A DNA stretch of 64,000 nucleotides from Plumapathes pennacea (taxonomy: Eukaryota; Cnidaria; Anthozoa; Antipatharia; Myriopathidae). A program made the translations under genes and the position numbers. The DNA lies in contig OZ038465.1 in NCBI GenBank assembly GCA_964036295.1, positions 21,076,331-21,140,330 of the forward strand, given 5' to 3'. Below the pieces are notes generated by a model. The model had not been told where the DNA came from, searched no databases, and was given only the letters and a program-made list of their open reading frames with translations. Of this stretch, positions 52,265 to 62,209 are shown piece after piece; positions within the stretch are counted from its first letter, which is position 1, and each line of letters begins with the position of its first letter.

Positions 52265-53386
52265 CTAGACTGGCCTTGCCAGTGAGCTCGCGGCGTGAGT
52301 TGGGTCGAGACCAGAATATAAAATGAAAGTAGGGGACAAGAGCGGAACTCCCAAGAGAGACTCCCAATTTCTCACCATAAAAATATCACACAGTATAGAG
52401 AACTTGGCTTTTGACACCTTGATTAAGCTAAAAATTATTATTACAACACTCATACACTTGCTTCTTAAAGGTTGAGCGACCCTGCATCTTGAGAATGCGT
52501 GACATATCTTTTTATGCACAATCGATTATGACAGTTTGACCTTGACTCATATTTCTAATCAGAGGCCACGATTAATCCAGCCTTCGCTTCACTACTTATG
52601 TGTTTTCTTTTGTTAACTCAATACGTTTCTTCTATCAGGCTTTCGAGTATTCGTGCTCTGTAACAAATATATAATTGAAAGCGAGGAATGTCACACGAGA
52701 GATGTTTACAATATTATTGCGCTTTTGTTCACAGTGTGTTCAGTCCATTTGTGACTGCAAACTCAATCCTCAGAATTATTTCGGTGTATTTTTCATTTCT
52801 GGTATTTAATGAACATTGCGAAACAAAGACTACATGATCGAATGAAAGAAACACTTCAACAGGCAATGTACGATACGCAGAAGAATTTTATGAGGCAACA
52901 GATGTCATGTACAGAGTAAAGCATAAAGCGTCATTGTTTTACGGCTAAAGCTCACCGTAGCTTTGGTTTCTGTTTTCGCCCTGTTATCTTCCCAAAAGTA
53001 TTTCGTGTCGCCACAGAAAGTTTCGTCGGGACTAAATATTTATCGGCGACAGCGATACCATCAAATATTTGTTTACGGCTATTCTCAAAGCTTCCGCGGT
53101 GAACGCGAGCCAAAATCGTTCCCGAAAATCCAGTTTATCCGTGCGCATTCCACAGAGCCAAATAGTGTTGAGTTTGGATGGGATGCAGTTAACTTTTACA
53201 CACAAGTAACGAGCAATTCACTGGCCACATCTCGAGTTGTTTAGCGAAGTCAATTACGTCATCGCCCAGCACGTGATAATATGAACCAATCACCGTGTGC
53301 TGATTCTCGACCCACAAAAAGGAAAAAAAAATAAAATAAAAATTCCCATTTTTAAGCTCTCGTGGGCCCCAGGCCCCCGCGAGCAA
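52265..53386 (-). mobile_element. Non-autonomous Helitron, copy 2 (1122 bp, inverted)
   Basis: On the minus strand it starts TTGCTCGCGGGGGCCTGGGG after an A and ends GGCAAGGCCAGTCTAG before a T. The ends and the interior match copy 1 at 21645-22777. Both copies lack coding capacity. The high similarity of the copies suggests recent movement by a helicase supplied from elsewhere. Confidence 0.82.
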
Positions 53387-54276
53387 TAAGAGAGCGGCAT
53401 GAGTCTCATTGGTTAACAAAAACGTGCGCTATCTACAGGGAATACAGGCTTTGCTCATTAACTTGGAGGGGCGGATCAAGAAACAATGAACCTTTTTGTG
53501 CTATTGTTTATCTCATTCGCACCTCTAAAAGTAAATTTAAAAGTAAATTTACCGCTTTCAAAAACACACAACTGTCTGGAAAAAATCTAAAGGAATTGTC
53601 ATTGATCCGTTTAAAAGAAAACAACTCGCGTGCCCCTAACCTTATCGCCGCACATATGCAAAACAGCATTTTGCCGTTCACAGTGTTGCATATATAGAAA
53701 TGGCTTGCGTTGTTTCGCCAAACCGAACACTATTTTGAAGTACTGCTTCAAAGAATACTAACGTCATGATTTCTTGAATTCCGCTCGCTCGTTTCTTTCG
53801 AAAATATTGTTTGATTTGGTGGGAGGCCCGAAGGCCTCCCGGAAGTGACGGAATGTCAGCGATCAACAGGATCAACAGGGCCCTTCGGGTTCAAAGCTTC
53901 AAGAAGCTTTTTTCCCAAAAGGGCATTTTGTCGCTTTAGTGGCGGCATTGGCGGATCATCCATGTTTCGAAGTGTGTTACGGGAAAGAGTCAATTACGAT
54001 ACATTTGCACTGTCACGTATGGGATGGTATTTTTGAAAAAACAAGAGGAAAGCTTCATGACGTGCAAATGATCTGTTATGCCAAATTGCGCACGAAAGCC
54101 ACAGCTAAACCAGGAGAATGAACGCAGCTCTTTGCTTCTACTTCGAAGATCAGTTTGAAGTAGTCGGTGAATAAGTTTTACTCAATAACCCGATTTCTAT
54201 TGGATATTCGTTTTTGAACAATTGAGGTGATTGGTGCATTTTGATCCGGCGGCATATCTGTGCCGAACCGTGTTTG
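53387..54276. other. Non-coding stretch with two strong hairpins
   Basis: GGGAGGCCCGAAGGCCTCCC at 53821-53840 is a perfect 8-bp stem with a 4-base loop. AAGCTTCAAGAAGCTTTTTT near 53897-53916 is a second stem followed by T. No coding gene is supported. The hairpins may belong to the end of an undefined element. Confidence 0.5.
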
Positions 54277-54311
54277 CATTATATATATGCCCAGTTTCCT
54301 TCATTCAGTCA
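54277..54311 (+). promoter_or_regulatory. Possible TATA promoter upstream of the chromodomain ORF
   Basis: TTATATATATG at about 54277-54287 lies about 30 bases before TTCAGTCACA (54305-54314), which resembles an initiator. The spacing is right for a Pol II core promoter, but the downstream frame has no suitable ATG, so the call is weak. Confidence 0.3.
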
Positions 54312-54339
54312 CATTTGGATCCTGAGTCATACTGTTTAA

Positions 54340-54886
54340 GGATGGAGAAATGCTGTTGTCCACCTCGGATATTATAAGAGCTTGGAAGCTGGTCCTGTGT
54401 TATCGGCCCGAACAAGGTGTGACCTCAAGCCTGAAGTCCTTGGAGTCTTTGCGGCCGAGCGAATAGTTGCAAAGAAAATCTGCCAAGGAAAGCCCTTGTT
54501 TATGGTCAAGTGGAAGGGATACTGCTTGAGCCAGAACACCTGGGAACCCGTGGTGCACTTTCCTCCTGAACTGATCGAGGCATTCCCACAATCCCGAACC
54601 TGATCCAGTCTGTGTGAAAGAAGCCCAGGAGCGGATTGCTCTCGTATTCGAACGAGGAATAAAAGTTCCTCTTCAGTACGAAGAGTCAATTGAAATACGT
54701 CACGACGTGGTTTGCTTTCTGTTCCCGAGCATTCCAGCCGAGATCCAGGCCTCCCCGACTGTGATCACCGACCAGGATGTCGAAGATGCTGGCCTTGCAC
54801 CTTTCTTGGAAAGAACCATCAATGCCAACATAGTAGATCTTTACATGGCAACTCAGCCCCTGGTTGGTCCCCTGGTGTTTTTCTGA
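54340..54886 (+). pseudogene. Chromodomain protein fragment
   Basis: The frame opens after a TAA at about 54336 and reads GWRNAVVHLGYYKSLEAG without an ATG. The chromodomain follows: FAAERIVAKKICQGKPLF, MVKWKGYCLSQNTWEP and FPPELIEAF (54445-54590). The VKW and TWEP residues that form the methyl-lysine cage and core are present. A 1-nt shift near 54600 leads to a second part, VCVKEAQERIALVFERG to APFLERTINAN (54614-54830), which I do not recognise. It may be an exon or a retrocopy; the lack of a start and the shift favour a fragment. Confidence 0.65.
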
Positions 54887-55085
54887 TGTTCCATTTTGAA
54901 TCTAAGGTGGCTTGACATCCCTCCACCAGGTACGATCTTGGAAGTGTTTTGTCCTGCTGTGCCAGCTCATGATATGCTTCATACGAAATGGAAAATTTAT
55001 CCATAATAAACAGTATGGCTTTGATTTTGTCCTTCTCAGCTGCAGGCAACTTGTCATATGTATGCTGTTTCCTGCCTGAAGATAG
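54819..55085 (-). pseudogene. Exon-like fragment of an uncharacterised gene family
   Basis: After a TATCTTCAG acceptor near 55077 the frame reads DKLPAAEKDKIKAILFIMDK, then FSISYEAYHELAQQDKTLPR and SYLVEGCQATLDSKWNIRKT. The pattern (MDKF.IS..AYHEL......LPRSY) recalls an uncharacterised anthozoan family that often follows a coiled-coil exon like the one at 60063-60626. The region overlaps the end of the chromodomain fragment on the other strand. Confidence 0.45.
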
Positions 55086-55117
55086 ATTTAATAACATTTT
55101 GGGGTTTGCATCAATAT

Positions 55118-55175
55118 ATGATCTATAATAATATATATATATTTATATATATATATATGATAATATGATCATATA
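55118..55175. repeat. AT dinucleotide-rich microsatellite
   Basis: A nearly pure TATATA run with small interruptions. Confidence 0.85.
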
Positions 55176-55402
55176 TATGAGCAACTGCAATTAGCCCAGG
55201 AAGAATTAAATCAATTTACATTGTCCAGGTCACCTCACTTTTACAAGTCTCTCCTTGATGTGCTTGACTGTGATCAACAATGTGTCTAGTCCGGCTTTCT
55301 TGACTTGTTTGTATGTTTTATTTTTCAGCATCATCTGTCAAGCAAGTGAAAAGATTACTCTTAATACTCTATCACAGTTTTTAAAATATATTTTTACTTG
55401 TT

Positions 55403-55403
<1 letters not shown>

Positions 55404-55441
<38 letters not shown>

Positions 55442-55472
55442 TTGATAATAATAATAGTAATAATAGTAATAA
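55404..55472. repeat. AAT trinucleotide microsatellite
   Basis: About eleven uninterrupted AAT units are followed by interrupted AATAATAGT-type units. The rest of 55176-55765 is AT-rich and I see no gene in it. Confidence 0.9.
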
Positions 55473-55954
55473 AACTCTATTTAAGTGTCAATGTATTTAG
55501 CTATTAAGCAAACTAATTGGGGACACTAAAATAATAAAATAATTTTGAAAGTGATTTTAGACTAAATTATTAGTTAGAATTGTATACAACAGTGCAACAT
55601 ATACCTAAATTCTAACTAAACTAAGCAACCTTGTTTACCTGTTGGAGTTTTCCTCAGGTTTATGTGATGAGACCATTCTTGTCCTGGAGTGTTAATGATT
55701 GTGGTACTAAGCCATATGTTTCTCCGAACCACAAAGCACCTTGGGCTTTCCGTCTGCCAATAATAGGGAATTTAAGATATGACGACTACCGACTACAACT
55801 CCGGTCTGACCGCGCCGACTGTTGAACCATGGACTGGGTCGAGTACGAAGTAGCAGTCGGGAAAATTTGCTAATTAAGACTGTAAACGGTACTACAAACT
55901 ACGGTTGGACAAAAATTCGTTTTCGGTCACTCGTCTTCGTCAAGTTTCGACGAA

Positions 55955-57037
55955 ATGTCCTTCCAGGATGTTCGTGATGCACTGGTTTACGCTTTTGCCG
56001 ACAGCTACATTAGCGAAGAAGAGTTCATAATCCTTTACGAGGAATACAAGCCCGTGAACCTGTGTTTTCCGTACTGGGAGTACCAGACCTTTCGTTTGGA
56101 AAACCTGGACGAAAGTGAATGCAAAGCTCAATTCAGGGTAGAGAAAGGAAACATTCCTGTACTAGCAGAGGCTCTTCGCATACCGGAGTTTTTCCGATGC
56201 CCTCAAGGTACAGTCTGTCCAGGGCTGGAGGGATTATGTTTACTTCTTAAGAGACTTGCATACCCTTGTCGCTACCTTGACTTAATCCACCTGTTTGCAT
56301 GGCCTGTACCAGAACTATGCATGATAACAAATGTAGTGCTAGACTGGATCTATGACACACACGGTCATCGCTTGACTTCTTGGAACCAGCCGATTCTTTC
56401 GCCTGCCAACTTGCAGCGTTATGCTCAAGCTATAACAAGGATGGGAAGCCCTCTTGCTAACTGCTTTGGGTTCATCGACGGCACTGTACGAGCAATTTCC
56501 AGGCCAGGTGAGAACCAGCGGGTAGTTTATAATGGACATAAGAGAGTGCACGCCATAAAATTTCAAGCCGTAGCTATCCCAAATGGCCTGATCACTAACC
56601 TGTATGGTCCTGTAGAAGGTCGACGTCATGATGCTGGAATGCTGAAAGAATCTGGCCTTCTAAACGTGCTCCAAAGACAAGCATACACACCGACGGGTGA
56701 GGCCCTATGCCTTTACGGGGACCCTGCTTACCCCCTTCGGCCTCAAATGATGGGTCCTTATCGCGCGGGGGATGTTCACATGCTTACACCAGAGATGACA
56801 GCATTTAACACTGCAATGAGCGAGGTCCGTGTCTCTGTCGAGTGGCTGTTTGGTGATGTTGTTGAGTATTTTAAGTTTATTGATTTCAAGAAAAATCTGA
56901 AAATTGGCATGAGTGCAGTAGGCAAATACTACATTGTAAGTGCACTGATGAGAAATATCCTCACATGCTTATACAGCAACACTACTTCTGGATTCTTTCA
57001 GCTTGAGCCCCCAACTCTTTTTGAATATTTGGCATGA
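55955..57037 (+). CDS. Harbinger 2 DDE transposase (360 aa, intronless)
   Basis: A single open frame from MSFQDVRDALVYAF to a TGA at 57037. DDE_Tnp_4 signatures: Asp in GFIDGTVRAI (about residue 175), Asp in LYGDPAYPLRP (about residue 255) and Glu in RVSVEWLFGDVV (about residue 300). It aligns with the Harbinger 1 transposase along its length (FRCPQ.TV...EGLC.LLKR, NCFGFIDGTVR, YNGHKRVH, LEPPT..EY). The site of the Harbinger 1 intron (after NLYGP) is uninterrupted here. All catalytic residues are present, so it may be active. The first ATG is preceded by non-coding sequence, and no better start exists. Confidence 0.94.
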   Translation: MSFQDVRDALVYAFADSYISEEEFIILYEEYKPVNLCFPYWEYQTFRLENLDESECKAQFRVEKGNIPVLAEALRIPEFFRCPQGTVCPGLEGLCLLLKRLAYPCRYLDLIHLFAWPVPELCMITNVVLDWIYDTHGHRLTSWNQPILSPANLQRYAQAITRMGSPLANCFGFIDGTVRAISRPGENQRVVYNGHKRVHAIKFQAVAIPNGLITNLYGPVEGRRHDAGMLKESGLLNVLQRQAYTPTGEALCLYGDPAYPLRPQMMGPYRAGDVHMLTPEMTAFNTAMSEVRVSVEWLFGDVVEYFKFIDFKKNLKIGMSAVGKYYIVSALMRNILTCLYSNTTSGFFQLEPPTLFEYLA

Positions 57038-57512
57038 GTGATTCGATCAGAGCAGAGCTCTCTCACAAACGATGGACATGCTTTAACCTGCCAGATTGGA
57101 TGAATAATAGTTCTAACATGCCAAAGATAACTGTGGGGAAACTTGTAATTTTCGTTTTAGCAACAGGCTGATCTCCAAGACCTTGTTTGTTACACACAAA
57201 TTCTCACAAAATATGCAGTGAGCAAATGACTGCATTTTTTAAATATTTTGATTTTTCAATAAATAAATAAAACATTTAGTTAATAATAATCTCTACAAAA
57301 ATGTTTAGACAGCTAACAGCTACTGAAGTGAGAAAAAACCGCAACTGCATAAACACAATCAAACTTTCAACAAGGTGACTGTCAGCCTTTAATCAACACA
57401 ACAAGACAAGAACAAGCTTAGGCAAACCAAATGCATACCTAAGCAGTTTCCACAACAAACAGACTACTTTGTAACAAGAACAAGCACAAGGTAGCAGTTT
57501 CCACAACTCAGA
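57038..57512. other. Non-coding spacer between convergent Harbinger 2 genes
   Basis: This 475-bp stretch holds the two 3' UTRs, with AATAAA signals on the plus strand near 57260-57270. No open frame of interest. A CAACAAACAGACTACTTTG-type phrase is repeated near 57455 and 57505. Confidence 0.6.
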
Positions 57513-59280
57513 CTACTTTGGCACGGCCATCTTATCAATGACAGCTGCCATCATTGCCATCATCTGAGTCATTTGCTGTTGCTGCATTTGTTTCTGTGCA
57601 AGTTCTTGCCTCTGCCTCTCTATATTAGCTTGATCTCTTTGAAACTGCATTTCTTCCCTTCTAAGCTCAATATCTTGAGCACTTCTCTGTTCCAAATACT
57701 GGAATGGATCACTTGCTCTTCTTCTCTTGCGACGTCTGCCCGGTGTGGTCTTCTCTTCATCAGTGCCCTCATCACTTTCAGTACTTAACTCTTCTTTTCC
57801 TTTCTTAGTTTTCCCCCATGTTTTCATTGCATTATCTCTTAACTTAAGTACCACCACTCTTTCCTGTTTCTGGAATGAGCAAATGAAGAAGGGGCAAATA
57901 GAAATACTGGCTTGAGTGACTGAATGCATTCATGAGCCACACAAATAAAATTATTAGGTGAATAGAGCATTGAGCAAATGAAGGATGGAAAAACAAGTGC
58001 ATGAATAGATGTGAACTGATCTGTAAAGTACAGTAGATGCAAGGATGGTTGAATGACACTACATGAATGCAATTGTATAGACTTATAGATGAGCAAACCT
58101 GTTGAAATTACACTGATAGTCCCTGCTACACTGTAAATAGTCACCCATTGAGATCATGAAACAAATCAAGAGATGGGCAAAGGGAAAGAGGGGCTGCGGG
58201 CAGGGCTGGGAGACAAGCAAAACCCTCGCCAAGGCTTGGTGTATGTAATTATGTCCACAACTCCAACAGAGACTGATTGTAGTAGCACAGTGGTTTGTAT
58301 AAGTAAACAAGAATATTATAATTGACCCACCTTATCACTTTGAAAGTTTCCTTCTCTCATCTCTGAACTTTTTGACTGTATGATTTCTGCAATTTCCTCC
58401 AGTAATTGTTCTACTTCAGACAGTGGACCAGGGGATATTCCACTTGAAGCTTCTTCTTTCCTCATTTTCGACTTGAAGTCTGATAGCAGCTTGTTAAAAT
58501 GCTCTCTGACACTTCTTTGGTCCCTGGGCATTTCTCTGAAAACATCATACTGGTTAATGCTTTCTGCAACTTCGGACCATTTTTGTCCCGCCAATTTACT
58601 GCCTGCTTTGCACAAGTATGGTTCCACAATCCTCACTTCACGAAGGAACATGCAGTCTTTCTGCGTAGTCCAGCGAAATGCTCCACTGAAAGTGAACAGA
58701 ACCAAAATAAAAGTAAAACACCAGACTCAAAAGAGGTTGTTACACAAACTGTAAGAGTCATAAGTCAATAAATAATTGTTATTCCAATACCCTTTACAAT
58801 GATTTCACAAGAGATGTCTAATAGCATTCACAATCAATTACACAAAATTATAAAATACACCAGCATTTTCCCCACCTTTTTCTCATTTTATCTTAGAGAT
58901 TTGCAGGCAACTCTCATTCATGTCACATTCATGAAAGTGTCATACCTATGTTCACGAATAATTTTACTTGCCGAAAAACTATAAATGCACAGCAAGCGAG
59001 CGTAAACAGTGCTAGCACGGGGGATCGACTCATTAATGAAAATAAAAATAGCAGAGGTGTGCATAAGCCCCAAACAAACATTTCTCGTCCCCAAAAGAAG
59101 TGTAATTCTACTTACTTGTTTCGTGGGAAGTTGCCAGCATTGGAGCTATAAATGGAAAGGAAACACCCATCGATCAGGTGGCCATGTTCACAATTTTTTG
59201 ACAGCGAATGACAACAGAAAATAATAAATGTAATGTAAGAGAGCTTACCACACATTTTCTTGTATATTTCTTTCTTCCAT
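57513..59280 (-). CDS. Harbinger 2 Myb/SANT-like DNA-binding protein (3 exons, 247 aa)
   Basis: Exon 1 is 59280-59249 (ATGGAAGAAAGAAATAT, donor GTAAGC). Exon 2 is 58685-58331 (acceptor CTTTCAG, donor GTGGGT). Exon 3 is 57869-57513 (acceptor ATTCCAG). The join is in frame throughout: 744 nt, 247 residues. The SANT/trihelix-like domain (FRWTTQKDCMFLREVR ... QRSVREHFNKLL) fills residues about 13-110. A basic patch RRRKRRRAS follows and looks like a nuclear localisation signal, then a Gln-rich coiled coil. The plan equals the 241-aa protein of Harbinger 1, with one more intron. Its expected role is DNA binding and transposase recruitment. Confidence 0.85.
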
Positions 59281-60062
59281 GTCTATCATTGGCACGAAAT
59301 CAAAGAAACAAGATGAAGATCGTGTTAATGAGCTGCGTCAAATACGCAGGTCGAAGAACTGCTGCTAAACAATCACGATATCGCTACATTTCAGAGAAAA
59401 TAAGGTCCAGGATTGTTTGGCAATAACTTTAAAAGAGTTTTTTGAGGTAAAAATGACGAAAAAGCGCGAAAACAATGATTGAGACTTACCGTAGTCGACA
59501 CTACGCCAAATCAAGATTCAACACACCGTAGTGAATCTGCGACGGTAAACACGTGCGTCACAAGCATGTGCACAAGAGGTCGACCCAGATCTCCTTGACC
59601 CGTCCAACCGTAGCCGTCGACCGTAGTGTCGTATCTTAAATTCACTAATAATGAGCAGTGAGTTACTATAAATACATGTCGACGATTCAGTTCCAAAGCA
59701 AAATATTTTATCAATCAATATCACTGTTTCTATTCCGAAATAGACCCAATCGAACGTGCCCTTAGTCTTCTCAACAATAATGTTCGGGTTTTATTGTGAC
59801 TGCCTGGGTCGGGTTGTTTTAAGCTAATCCAGGTTAAGCTAATCAAGGTTTAATCAAATACTGTAGCTAAAAAGTTTGTTCTTGCTCAAAACTTAGAGAT
59901 AAGTCCTTTTGCGATCAACCGCTTTCGTTTTAGGTTTAAAAAATGACTGAAAAAGTTTAGACTTATCCCAGGGTTAGTTTAGCCTTGCTTTGAACAACCG
60001 GGCCCAGTTGTTGTTGTCTTGGTAACCAAGTTGTTTACAATGGTTGTAAGATTGAAGTCGAC

Positions 60063-60626
60063 TTACTGCATTTGTGTTAAATGTCTGTGCTGCTGCTTTT
60101 TCCCAACTTCTGCAAAGTCCTTGCCTTTGTGAGCAAGCCATAGACGCATCTCACTGTATAAATCGGCCGCCTTTTCATCAACCATGGCACGAAGTTTGCC
60201 ATTTTCTTGCACGAGTTTTTCTAATGCGTCGGTCGGCGAATAGTTGATCTCCTCCGGATATATCGCCAATTTACTCCACAACTTGGCTCTTTTGGTTTTA
60301 TTCTTGTTGCCATCCGTTGTTCTCTTGCTTCGCAATCTCCAAATGCTTGTGGAGATGTTATTTCCGACACGCTTGCTGGCAGATTCCTTCAGTCCGTAGC
60401 CAAGTGGCCGAAGGCTTTGTTGCAACATGTCAAAAAGTTTTTCCGGCAAGCCATAAAATTCTCTCAGTTTCCAAAGAGCGTCACCATTAAGTTCTAAATG
60501 AAACGCTCGGTTGTTTGTTAGCAAAGGGAGGTATCATGCGAACAAGTAAAGGATGGATCGGGGGTTCATTGAGCTCTGAAAAGAGCTCCCGATCACAGAC
60601 ATCGCTTTCTTGGGTCATCGTGCCAT
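60063..60626 (-). pseudogene. Coding exon of an uncharacterised gene, one frameshift
   Basis: From an ATG at 60626 the frame reads MTQESDVCDRELFSELNEPP to VRMIPP. A 1-nt shift near 60530 then leads to LLTNNRAFHLELNGDALWKL, FYGLPEKLFDMLQQSLRPLG, a basic stretch, and a coiled coil (LEKLVQENGKLRAMVDEKAA) ending HKGKDFAEVGKKQQHRHL. It stops at a GTAAGT donor at about 60062-60067. The donor and the coding character support a real exon. Downstream exons would lie to the left, beyond Harbinger 2. No function is known to me. Confidence 0.6.
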
Positions 60627-61401
60627 CCATTCCACATGTGTTTTAATCGACTCAGCTGATGCACAGGGACCATTTTCAAAAGTGCCGTGGCAAATTAGTG
60701 AAAGTGACAAAAAAATACCACAGCCGAGTGGCTTTATTGAATAGAGTATTGTTTGTTGTGACAGACCATTGTTATACAGTCCTGGGCTGAAAACAAAAGG
60801 TCAGCTAGCCCGGGGTGCCATTTTTGAATGCAACTTCAACCCAATATTTTGAAACTGAAAAACATTGGTTTACGTTCACCATTTGCCAAAGTTAAAGCGG
60901 TTTCTGTTCAAGGAAAGGTTCTTCTACAACTACCCGTGTGATAGCTAATGGAAACCAGTCAAACTTTCTAGAAAATTGTTCCTAAAATTGGCTTCCATAC
61001 CAAAAATGGACCGCTTTAGTGGATTTTCAAGTGCAAAATAATATTCTTAATGCGTTGTGAAACTCCTTTTGCGGATAAAATGAAATTTACACCATTCCTT
61101 GTTAAAAGCTGTGTGATAGTTAGTCATTGTGGACTCCTGGAATTCAGAAAGACGAGTTTATCAATGCTACTTAGCCAATTTGGGCCCTTTCTTCTCTTAT
61201 TCTGATCTGCACTGCATTTAAATTTGCCGCTTCAATGCTCATGAATGATTAATGATGTCCAGGCATTCTGCGCGATGAACGTTTACACGTTTTTGAAGTT
61301 TCGGAAATGTGTGAATTTTGGCAAGGATTCAATTTTGAACACAACAACTTTTCAAACCGCATTTGATGAATTTAAAGTCTTTGACAGAAAAGAAATCAAG
61401 T

Positions 61402-61493
61402 CACTAAATAATACAAGGTCCAATTGTATTGAGCGAGCAAACCCGGTCATTAAATAATACAAGGTCCGATTGTGTTGAGCGAGCAAATTCGGC
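61402..61493. repeat. 46-bp tandem duplication
   Basis: Two copies of TAAATAATACAAGGTCC...GAGCGAGCAAA lie head to tail with about five differences. Confidence 0.85.
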
Positions 61494-61689
61494 CACCCAT
61501 AGACAATAATATATAATAGACTGTAATTGTTTAATTTGGAAAGCAGTGGCCCCCTGGCCGGGTATTTTCTACTTTAATAGCCTTCAGAAAGCAAGAGCAC
61601 TTCAACCCGATTACATTCCACTTTCCATTGTATTGTGCATCGTCATCTTGTCAAACTTGGATTCTGAAAACTACAATCCTGTTACTGTA

Positions 61690-62140
61690 AAAGGTAAAAT
61701 TTGCCATGGTGATTGTTCGATTTCCACCAAACTGTATTTTGCTATTCCTTTCTGAAGTGTCTGTGTTTTAACACAATACTGACGTCTGGAATTGTGTTTA
61801 GTTCGGCCAGTCGATGCCTTAAAGAATTCGTTTCACGGCAAGCAAGCTTGCCTCCAATACACTGGCAAAATATCTGGGCAGTTTACAGCCGTCCGTCGAA
61901 CTGATTGGCCTTGCATCTGCATCTTGTACAAAATCACTTCCGTTTGTACTCTATCGCATGTCACCAAAAATGGCAGTTTACAGTTCTGGCCTAAGAGCCT
62001 GGGAACGAGGTCGTACGCCAGACTGACAGACAAACAATAAATTTCGAGATGGCGACTTGCTTGGAGCCTCCAAATAAGGCGATACTACTGCATTAGCATC
62101 GTGATTATTACTTTGCTTACGCTCGGGGACAAACGTTTCT
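61690..62140 (+). repeat. Dispersed repeat, partner of 30103-30815
   Basis: It shares GGTGATTGTTCGATTTCCAC and GTCGTACGCCAGACTGACAG blocks with the earlier copy in the same orientation. Here the middle with the Arg/Glu-rich coding repeat is missing. Confidence 0.65.
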
Positions 62141-62209
62141 AAATGTACGCAGAAACGATTCTGAAAGCTGGCTGAAACGCTGGATCAGCCCCAGACACTG
62201 GTAGCATTA

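Larger units (their letters stand above)
55766..59645. mobile_element. PIF/Harbinger DNA transposon 2, structurally complete
   Basis: The ends GGGAATTTAAGATATGAC (left) and the reverse complement GTGAATTTAAGATACGAC (right, 59628-59645) are inverted repeats, flanked by TA on both sides. Inside lie an intact transposase (plus) and a three-exon Myb/SANT-like gene (minus), convergent as in Harbinger 1 but with the whole element reversed. The first 13 bases counting the TA fit the same TAGNGANNTTAAG pattern as Harbinger 1. Confidence 0.88.
60627..62209. other. Non-coding stretch with a 46-bp duplication and a dispersed repeat
   Basis: I see no gene. A 46-bp tandem duplication lies at 61402-61493 and a piece of a dispersed repeat at 61690-62140. 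Short frames such as 61245-61457 have no family resemblance. Confidence 0.5.

Noticed and set aside
52963..53244. 93-codon ORF inside the second Helitron
   Set aside because: Copy 1 does not conserve the frame, so it is probably chance.
53821..53916. Rho-independent terminators
   Set aside because: The hairpins resemble bacterial terminators, but everything else in the window is eukaryotic and no gene ends there.
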